Positions 56,878-64,000 of a DNA stretch of 64,000 bases are shown here, piece after piece (the first letter of the stretch is position 1; the number at the start of each line of letters is the position of its first letter). Below the pieces are notes generated by a model, which did not search any database, had not been told where the DNA came from, and was given only the letters and a program-made list of their open reading frames with translations. The position numbers and the translations under genes are program-made. This stretch comes from Manduca sexta (Eukaryota; Arthropoda; Insecta; Lepidoptera; Sphingidae), in the NCBI RefSeq assembly GCF_014839805.1, contig NC_051119.1:5883245-5947244 (forward strand). Reading direction: 5' to 3'.

Positions 56878-57130
56878 GTTACGATTTTTTTATTCCTTGA
56901 CTAGTGGCTGCATATGCTGTAGTCTGACGTCCAAATCCGAGAAGGAAAATTGACCGAGGATGGACAGCAGCGTGGACGGTAGGCCTCATGCTGCCTTTGA
57001 TGATAAGAGCGTCCTTCAGTGTGCAGGGGCTTCTGAGAAACACAATCCATAGAAGAAGGGCCACACTAGGCGGCACCGCGCAGAGCTGTCTGCGGCCAAT
57101 AACTTAGACACTTCCGTCACTGGACGCCCG
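56878..57130 (-). mobile_element. Repeat related to 51560-51660
   Basis: Shares 'ggcctcatgctgcc', 'gcgtccttcagtgtgca' and 'ggcttctgagaaaca' in inverted order with 51570-51655. A GC-rich stretch with a C run follows at 57282-57291. Confidence 0.55.
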
Positions 57131-57439
57131 CAGACGTCAGCAGTTGGTAAGCCGTGCGTAGGATTGTATATAATATGGTTAGGGACTCGACAAGGTGGCC
57201 GCTGATGGTACCATCAAAACCGGGCGTCTTAACGCTGGGTTGTAAGGTACGGTGACTCCAACATAAGCGCCCAGTCGCCCCCCCCCCCCACCCGCGCGAA
57301 TGCTGGGCGGAAGGGGTAAGACACTCTCCGCGAAAAAAATGGAGCTATAATTGTGTGAGTTTTTCTAACACGATGTTCCATGGACTGAAAATGAGAAACT
57401 TTAACATCGGACACAAATCAATGAAAAACCCCACATTAT
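57131..57439. other. No gene seen
   Basis: Contains a C homopolymer run near 57282. The 61-codon minus-strand frame 57229-57414 has no recognisable features. Confidence 0.4.
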
Positions 57440-57695
57440 TATATTTTTCTGCCGCCGAGCAGTGTGTAGTCACTGTTGTTTTCCAGTTTGAAGGACATTG
57501 TAGCCAGTGTAACTACTAGACATAATAAGACATAACATATTATCATGTCTCAGTATGGCAAGTGCAGTGGAATTTCAAACAATACTTTGTAATTCAAGTT
57601 GTTGGATGGTGTTTCTACTGTTTATGGGCGATCGTATCGCTTACCATCAGGTGAACAGTAAGCTCATCTCGTTATTCAATGCAATAAAAAAAATA
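57440..57695 (-). mobile_element. Interspersed repeat R5
   Basis: Reverse copy: 'agtgtgtagtcactgttgtt', 'ggtgtttctactgtttatgg', 'tcgcttaccatcaggtgaac'. Confidence 0.75.
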
Positions 57696-58151
57696 AACAA
57701 AACATTACAAAGAGAAAAGTAAATGCACAAGTTTAACCTCTGCCTATCCCTTCAGTAATCAAAGGCGCGAATTACCAAAGCCAGAGATATTATCCAATCA
57801 ATCCACCCCACTCAACTAGTCAAAACTGGCATACATCTGCAAATTAGCCAAGCAACAATTAAGATGCGATCTCGAACATTATAATTTCAGATTTAATCTG
57901 ATCACGTTCGATAAATATGTTTAGGGATTCTTGTAGGTCAGACAAAATATGGTTTAAAGATCAAACGATATCAATGAATAAATAAGCATCAATTTATTTA
58001 AAAATCAAATATCGTAATACAATAATACGCATGGTAATAACTTATTTGAATTTTGATTAGTGTAAGCGAATAATATTAATAACATTATTAGAGATAATTA
58101 GATTCTTCTCGCGTGGTCGCGTTTGTCTATTTAAAATCTTTTAGTCATACA
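57696..58151. other. Intergenic, no gene seen
   Basis: No coding or repeat feature that I can support beyond an R3-tail-like block near 57735-57775. Confidence 0.4.
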
Positions 58152-58280
58152 AACATGGTATGTGAAGTCTACCACTCCGCACTAGGCCAGCGCGGTGCCC
58201 TAAGGCATAATCCCTCTCAATAGTAGAAGAGGCCCGTGCCCAGCAGTGGGACAGTATATAATACAGGGCTGATATTATTA
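58152..58280 (+). mobile_element. R1 SINE tail
   Basis: 'accactccgcactaggccag' to 'atacagggctgatattatta'. Confidence 0.7.
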
Positions 58281-58335
58281 TATATTATTATAATACAAAC
58301 ATCGAACTTGGTGTACTCAACATACCTTAGATATT

Positions 58336-58556
58336 GAATTATAAAATACCGTTATTCTTATATATCACAAACACAGCCGCTATTGCAATTTCAGCTGTCT
58401 TAGTACATTTAGATTTTAAAATACCGTTATTCTTACATACCACAAACGAAGCCGCTATTATAATTTTGGTTTTCTAAGTACATTTTGGATTTTAAAATAC
58501 CCTAATTCCTTCTGCATATCACAAACGAAGCCGCAATTGAAATTTTGGATTATGAG
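58336..58556 (+). repeat. Three tandem units of ~80 bp
   Basis: Units begin at about 58339, 58418 and 58493 with 'ttataaaataccgttattct' or a variant, followed by 'atatcacaaac(a/g)(c/a)agccgc' and 'attttgg' or 'atttcag'. The third unit has lost part of its start. Confidence 0.75.
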
Positions 58557-60264
58557 TCGTCGAATGAGTTAATTCAGGGCTTTAATTTTTACCTTACTTT
58601 TTGCAAACAATTGACTTGTATAAATGAAATGAATGGTGCTTTGTTTGTTTGTTCACTATACTTTTCGAAATCATTTTTTTGGTTCTGTTGAAACTTAAGC
58701 TGTATGCGCATCAAAACTCTTTTAAAATTGTGAAGTTTACGCAGTTGAAGACGCGTGCAACGGCTACTATTTTATTTACTTAAACGATATTTTAAATCGA
58801 CCTCGTATAACTCAGTCTATTTAGGGTTTTGTGCCTAAAGGGTACTAAAGAAACCCTATTAATGAGGCTACATCGTCTGTCAGATTTAAAGGCTTATCTT
58901 TAAATAGATGGCGGCTTTAAATTCAATGTTGATCGTATCGTTTATTGGCAGGGAACTTAGCCATGAAGTTTTCAGTTCAATTCCTAGGTCAAGAAACTTG
59001 AAGTATTAGAAAAAAACTCCACAGCAATGCCGAAGGATGACATTTCCAAAATAAATCGACGCTTTAAAAGCAATCTAAGCGACAAGTATACCGAAAATGA
59101 ATTATATAAATATTTTAAATCGCCATATTTTTCTGCGTCATTTGTTCTAGGTTTTATAAATCTAGGGCAATTTTAATATCATTAGACTATATCTTTATAA
59201 AATAAAAAGTTGAATTGATATGAATATTCATATTAAAACCAAAACATTAAACGACTCTACTCAAAAATTTACTGATTGTCGCTTAGATATTATTGCCTTT
59301 CAAGCGTCGAAAAGTACTACTTATATGCTTAAATACGGTCTTCAAATCGTTCCAATGAAAGTTAAATACATAAGTTACAGAAGGAAAGCTGGCAGGAATC
59401 GTGTTATGGACCATTCGCCGTTGCATCAGTTAGAATTTAAATTTGTGAGTAATCAAATATTTTTTTCTATATGGTAACGAACTTACCGGCTATCACATCT
59501 TTGGACAGATCTCAGTGGAATATGGCGACACTAATTGAAATTGCGCTAATCGTTGGGGAGAATAGCAAGCGTTATGTCGAAGTTTTCAAACTAACTAGTA
59601 AACATTTACGATCTACCATACAATCAATAAAAGAAAACTGAATTTTTAATAGATTTAAAAACGAAAAGGTTATCTATTAGACGTGTATTTTTTGTGTTAT
59701 TTTAACCTAATGACGAGACGGCTATCTTACCTGAGAATAACTGCAACTGCACACATATGAAAAATATAAGGTTAATTTAATCCAATATCTTTCCATTTCA
59801 ATAGTTCGATACAAGCATCACTGTTATGTCAGATAATCCATGTATTGTGCGCTGTCGTTAAAGCGGAGTACATTTATCACAATCCATTGAGTTGGCAGGT
59901 TCGGAGTCTGATCGATCGAGAAATGAGAGAGGTAATCTGAACCTTCGTGCACTGGTCATGTGCATTAAAATATCTATTTATAAATCAGCAGAACCTGAGG
60001 TGTTTGTACTTTGAAAGAATAGTAATGTAATGAAACTAGATATTGTATACAAAACTTATACAACATTATTTTTAGTATATTATAAACCCGAAATTAGGTT
60101 GTCGAGAATCATAAGCACAATCTATTGCACTTATTTTAACATATTTTAGCCCAATAGCATATTAAAATTTCTTCAAGCTCGTTACCTTTTATATTAATAA
60201 AAATTCGGCGCATGTCGGTCGCTCACTAATACCTATACTACTACAGTCGACTATTACAAGCACT
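58557..60264. other. Intergenic, no gene seen
   Basis: The 85-codon frame 59220-59477 has one Cys and no recognisable domain. Nothing else is supportable. Confidence 0.45.
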
Positions 60265-60335
60265 TCATTTCCCACCCCGCGGCCCCGCACACGCCCCGCT
60301 CTTTCCCCGCGGTGGAGCGGGCGGTGTGCTTGATC
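60265..60335. other. GC-rich block with an imperfect 15-bp hairpin
   Basis: 'gcacacgccccgctc' (60287-60301) pairs with 'gagcgggcggtgtgc' (60316-60330) with two mismatches in an otherwise AT-rich setting. Function unknown; it could be a piece of a mobile element. Confidence 0.5.
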
Positions 60336-60989
60336 TATCACTTCCACGTGATTGCATTTTTATTATACCTAAACTTAAATCCCAACTAAAACTTACATCT
60401 AGACTAATATGTATTATTAGGATCTGGAGAGATTTCAATTTAAAATAAAAAGAAAAAAAACTATCGCTGTCTACACAAGGATTTCAACAACTAACCAACC
60501 ATTACAACTGTCAATGACCAACTGCTTAGGTCTGTCAAACCCTCACGAGTGATGTAGCTTCTTACTAGTAAACAAAATGTCAAAATCGCTTTAATAGTTC
60601 ATGACATTAGCGCGTTCAAACAAACAAACTCTACAGCTTTATTTAATAGGGATATAGATAAATTTACAGAGACAAAACACATAGTTCAAGAACTTAAACT
60701 CTTTGTTTAATGCTAACAGTTGCCAATCCAGTAAATTTTAGTAAACTGGTAGATACCAAGAAATATATTACGACTTTTGAAAGTCATTTAAACCATAACG
60801 ACCACAATGTTGGCTTTCTTAATAGAAAACACGGAAACAATAAAAGTTCCCAACTAGTACCATTTCAAGTTTGCCGCATTAACATTACCATTGCGGCGCT
60901 TATTTTAAAAATAAAGACCACTTAAATGCTTACTTTTGTAGAAAAACATTACGCTTACAATTGCAAGAAGACGGATATGTTCCCGCACA
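60336..60989. other. LINE tail and unassigned sequence
   Basis: 60575-60660 ('atgacattagcgcgttcaaa', 'ctctacagctttatttaata') is the 3' tail type of RTE-like LINEs, also seen at 35330-35395. No gene; the 71-codon frame 60710-60925 shows nothing. Confidence 0.5.
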
Positions 60990-61273
60990 CGGCATAATAT
61001 CAGCGCTGAATACTGTCCCACTGTCGGGCACGGGTCTCCTCTACTACTGAGAGGGAATAGGCCTTAGTCCACCACGCTGACCTAGTGCGGATTGGTATAC
61101 TTCACAAACCTTCGAAATTCCTATAGAGAACTTCTCAGGTATGCAGGTTAAGCAAGCGATAATTCACAAAGAATACACACATAATTTTTTAGAAAAGTCA
61201 GAGGTCTTGGGATTTGAACTTGTGTACATTCGTCTCGGTAGTCCGTTCCACAACCAACTAGGCTATCGCCGCG
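60990..61273 (-). mobile_element. R1 SINE with an internal deletion
   Basis: 'cataatatcagcgctgaata' to 'caactaggctatcgccgcg'. About 30 bases between 'ctcaggtatgcaggtta' and 'agcaagcgataattc' are missing. Confidence 0.75.
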
Positions 61274-61306
61274 TCACTACAGGAGACAACGAATTTTACC
61301 AATGAA

Positions 61307-61715
61307 TCATCATCATCATTAGCCCGTTGCAGTCCACTGCTGGACATAGGCCTCAAGCCTCTCGCAAGGTACGCCACAGATCCAGTCTACAGCTTTATTC
61401 ATCCATAATGATTTCTTATGTTTACTTGATTATTAAACATGAAAAATTATACTATTTTTCGGATTTTATTGCGATTATATTTTAATTTTCTCCCGTTTCG
61501 AAGACTTTGCAGCCTTCGTGGTCACGGGGGAGACTGAGGTGTTGGTCATACGCAAAGTCAAAGTAACAATATCTACCTACATTTTACAATTATACAACTT
61601 TTTCAATTTGATACAAGTTTTATGTGCATCTAGTTGCTGCCGACCCTCTTGTGTAAGTCGTCCCGCTATCTAATCAGAGGGCGTCCCACGCTACGTTTGC
61701 CAACACGCAGTCTCC
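61307..61715 (-). mobile_element. LINE 3' fragment split by a Penelope-like fragment
   Basis: 61307-61398 and 61628-61715 together match 62512-62655 ('cgttgcagtccactgctg', 'tttattcatcca', 'cttgtgtaagtcgtc'). Between them, 61399-61627 is the 3' end of the Penelope-like element in minus orientation ('atgatttcttatgtttac', 'ccttcgtggtcacgggg', 'tatctacctacattttac'). Confidence 0.75.
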
Positions 61716-61748
61716 ACCAATGAATGATAAAAATATATTTAACAACAT

Positions 61749-61785
61749 TAAATTAAAGAAAGAGTATAACTCTTTCTTTAATTTA
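61749..61785. other. Perfect 17-bp inverted repeat, 3-base loop
   Basis: TAAATTAAAGAAAGAGT (61749-61765), loop ATA, then its exact reverse complement (61769-61785). No T-run or gene context that would make it a terminator; nature unknown. Confidence 0.75.
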
Positions 61786-62511
61786 AATTTAATGTGGTTG
61801 CTTTTATTACGTAGAAATATACCTGTTATTGGTTTATATATGTATAGTTACTTTTAATACTGGAGTTAACATTTTTTGATGCATGCTGCGACACTTTAGA
61901 AGGCTGTGCATTTAAGTTCATTATAAATATTATTGGAATCAATTATAATGTTACAATTGGATCCAATTATAAATAAATAATTTTACAAAAAAACAGTATT
62001 TTATGAAAAGTTATTTATAACCTAAGCGACTATATATAGAATAGTTTATACGATATTATTTATTTATTTAATAGTACGCTATAATATTTGCTATTGTAAA
62101 TAAGTTCTTGAAATTCTTTATAAGAATTAAGAATGACAGACGCTCTGAATTTAACCAATAAATGAAAATACATTTAGGGGAAAACGTATTCAGTGAATTG
62201 TTGTTTAACAAGGTAAACTGCTATTAGACAAATAGTCGTTATTGGATAAATAACCGTTATTCGATAACGGTTATTTGATAACGGTTATTCGCCGAAAAAT
62301 ACATTATCCACAATAATCGGTACAATGTAATTATGCTTCATTGCGAGGGTTTATTGGTTTATGGATACAAACGTAATTTACACAATTATTGATATTACTG
62401 TGGACCGAATAAAGAACATTTTGGATTCAAAAGCTATTTTAAACTATAAGTATTATTGGTTACCAATCTGTAAAGTTAATGTAGCTTGTTAGGGTACGGG
62501 ATATACACTGA
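61786..62511. other. Intergenic; repeated 'aacggttatt' words
   Basis: 62228-62295 contains several direct and inverted copies of 'ataaccgttattcgataa'-type words. No gene is seen. Confidence 0.45.
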
Positions 62512-62655
62512 CAATCATCATTAGTCCGTTGCAGTCCACTGCTGCACATAGGGCTCTCCCAAGGTACGCCACAAAGCCTAGTCTGCAAACTTTATTCATC
62601 CAGTCGCTGCCGCCCCACTTGTGTAAGTCGTCACGCCATCTGGCCAGAGGGCGCT
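62512..62655 (-). pseudogene. LINE ORF C-terminal fragment (RWRDDL type)
   Basis: The minus strand reads RPLARWRDDLHKWGGSDWM, followed after a frame break by remnants of the R-A-L and AAVD end. This is the C-terminal signature of a non-LTR retrotransposon related to but distinct from the GRPPTRW type elsewhere in the window. Dead fragment. Confidence 0.7.
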
Positions 62656-62904
62656 ACAATGACAATACCGAATAAAATTTTAAAACACCAATTAGCTTTT
62701 ATTAGCACTAAAACGCTAATAAAAAAAATACTAACACAAGCTCTGCAACATGTAAATTAAACATCACAACAATAAAACACTCAAATATACTTAATTGTAC
62801 AACGCGGTTGAACATAATTCAGGATTCGCTTCGATATCGCTTGTTCGCGTATCGCTCTTGATCGCGTTGCATACGAACTTGACTCGCGGCGGTCATGCGT
62901 CGCC

Positions 62905-63056
62905 TTTTATACCCGGCCGCTTGTTCCGTCGATGTCAGTGGAACATTATCGTAATTCTCATGAGATCCGGAATGGTCGGGAACTCTCTTATAAATTATGA
63001 TCCCTTATCAAGTTTCCTGAACATTCTGGAAACATCGAAATCTTTCGAGAATGTTC
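62905..63056 (-). promoter_or_regulatory. Heat-shock-type promoter: HSE array plus TATA box
   Basis: Two heat shock elements with exact five-base spacing are present: TTCctGAAcaTTCtgGAA at 63014-63031 (four units) and TTCgaGAAtgTTC at 63044-63056 (three units). Two weaker arrays lie near 62940-62956 and 62970-62985. On the minus strand a TATAAAA (62911-62905, within GGGTATAAAAGG) follows them, which is the order found in insect hsp70 promoters, so transcription would run leftward from about 62880. No heat-shock protein frame lies downstream in the window. The elements are seen directly; promoter function is inferred. Confidence 0.7.
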
Positions 63057-63284
63057 CATCACCGAATCTTCCTCATTCAGGTAGGCGCTTTTATCGGCGG
63101 ATGCCAATGGCTGTAATATAATATTATTAACTTTTTATTAGATAACAAACATTTAAAATTAACCGGCATAAAATTCAATGTTATTCAAATCCGTACAGAG
63201 CTTTTGTTATAAATTTTCCTTATAAACACATACACATTCACGCTTTTAAATCCTCGAAAGGAAAGTCAAAGGAAAATCTTCTTT
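63057..63284. other. No feature seen
   Basis: Flank of the heat-shock-type promoter; nothing else is recognised. Confidence 0.4.
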
Positions 63285-63466
63285 CCGCCGTGTGTATTTC
63301 ATCCCTGATCCCATGATGAGATAGAGGGTGAGCCTATTACTATTTCGTACACAAACTCCAGACTCCGGTCTGATACTGAGTAGAAAAACCCAATATCACT
63401 GCCCGACCCCGTGATCAGACCCGATACCTCAGCACTGTACCGTAACACAATTACGCCACCGACGAA
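63285..63466 (-). mobile_element. tRNA-derived SINE, family R3
   Basis: Minus-strand R3: 'ccgtgtgtatttcatcc', 'ctccagactccggtctgata' and 'acaattacgccaccgacg' (head). Confidence 0.7.
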
Positions 63467-64000
63467 TATTGGTTATAAACAATATTTAATACCACGGCGG
63501 TTGAAAAGCTAATGACTTAAGGTTATAGCTCAAGGTCCATTTTTCATACATTTTGTTTCACCTTTAATCTGGGTAACTAAACAAGTATTGACAAGTAAAG
63601 AATTTAAATTCACGTCTAGTTAGTGATTAGTTCTCGCAGTTGAAAGAAAAACGTAAAAATAATTAATATGCATGGATATTTCGGCCTTTAAAATTTCGTC
63701 GTATTAAATTTATTATATTTATGGACTATAACCTTAAGCGACATTTGTTTTCGAAAATTTTTTAATTAATTTGATAAAACATTGAAAATAGTACTGATTT
63801 TTAATATGTATGAATTAGTGTCGCAAAAAAATGACGTTTAAGTCAATTAGCTTTTAAACCGTCGACTAGCATTTGCTCGCAGCTTCGTCCGCGTGAATTA
63901 GTTTTCCGGAAAAACTCTTCAGCTTTGTGTAATAGTATACCTAGAGTATAAATAAGCACTTATAAATCCACAATACCCATTGGATTACTTCTAACCTATC
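63467..64000. other. Intergenic; inverted transposon tail near the end
   Basis: 63858-63935 ('gactagcatttgctcgcagc', 'ttcgtccgcgtgaattag') is the reverse of the Helitron-type 3' end seen at 22215-22245. No gene is seen. Confidence 0.45.

Noticed and set aside
62795..63121. 108-codon plus-strand open frame
   Set aside because: It runs through the HSE array and TATA region and has no recognisable domain. The regulatory reading on the other strand explains the sequence better.

Overview
The window looks like nuclear DNA of an insect, most likely a moth or butterfly. It is AT-rich, has spliced genes with GT-AG introns, and is packed with tRNA-derived SINEs, short Helitron-like elements (TC...CTAG ends next to a host T), RTE-type LINE tails, Penelope-like pieces, MITEs and a short TTAGG-type (CCTAA) tract. 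The order is inferred from this repeat style; the species cannot be told.

The main gene content is a cluster of small secreted Kazal-type serine protease inhibitors. Four lie head to tail on the + strand: A (23095-26592), B (30636-31974), C (36650-39265) and D (40353-41395). In each, a tiny first exon carries the start codon and part of the signal peptide, a phase-1 GT-AG intron of 0.8-2.9 kb follows, and one terminal exon carries the rest of the secretion signal, a variable linker and a single Kazal domain. The phase matches in all four, and each joined N-terminus reads as a secretion signal. A fifth Kazal exon (E, 53930-54104) lies on the - strand; its first exon is uncertain. All five domains share the non-classical spacing C-x(1-2)-C-x7-C-x10-C-x3-C-x(n)-C. 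The predicted P1 residues are Arg, Lys, Arg, Asn and Lys, so four look trypsin-like and D differs.

Region by region: 1-23 kb holds no supported gene, only repeats, including a 734-bp fold-back MITE (4117-4850), SINEs, two adjoining Helitrons and a tandemly triplicated SINE piece. 23-41.4 kb is the Kazal cluster, whose introns hold many nested transposons. 41.4-53.9 kb is repeat-rich and contains a Penelope-like insertion (44185-46154) built as an inverted duplication with a 14-bp target duplication. 53.9-57 kb holds Kazal gene E. 57-64 kb is again repeat-rich, but 62.9-63.06 kb carries a heat-shock-type promoter (a 4-unit and a 3-unit HSE plus a TATA box, reading leftward) with no heat-shock protein gene behind it.

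The Kazal proteins probably act outside the cell as a small family of proteinase inhibitors that has diverged in linker, tail and reactive site. Nothing in the sequence says in which tissue. Most long open frames in the window are translations of repeats.
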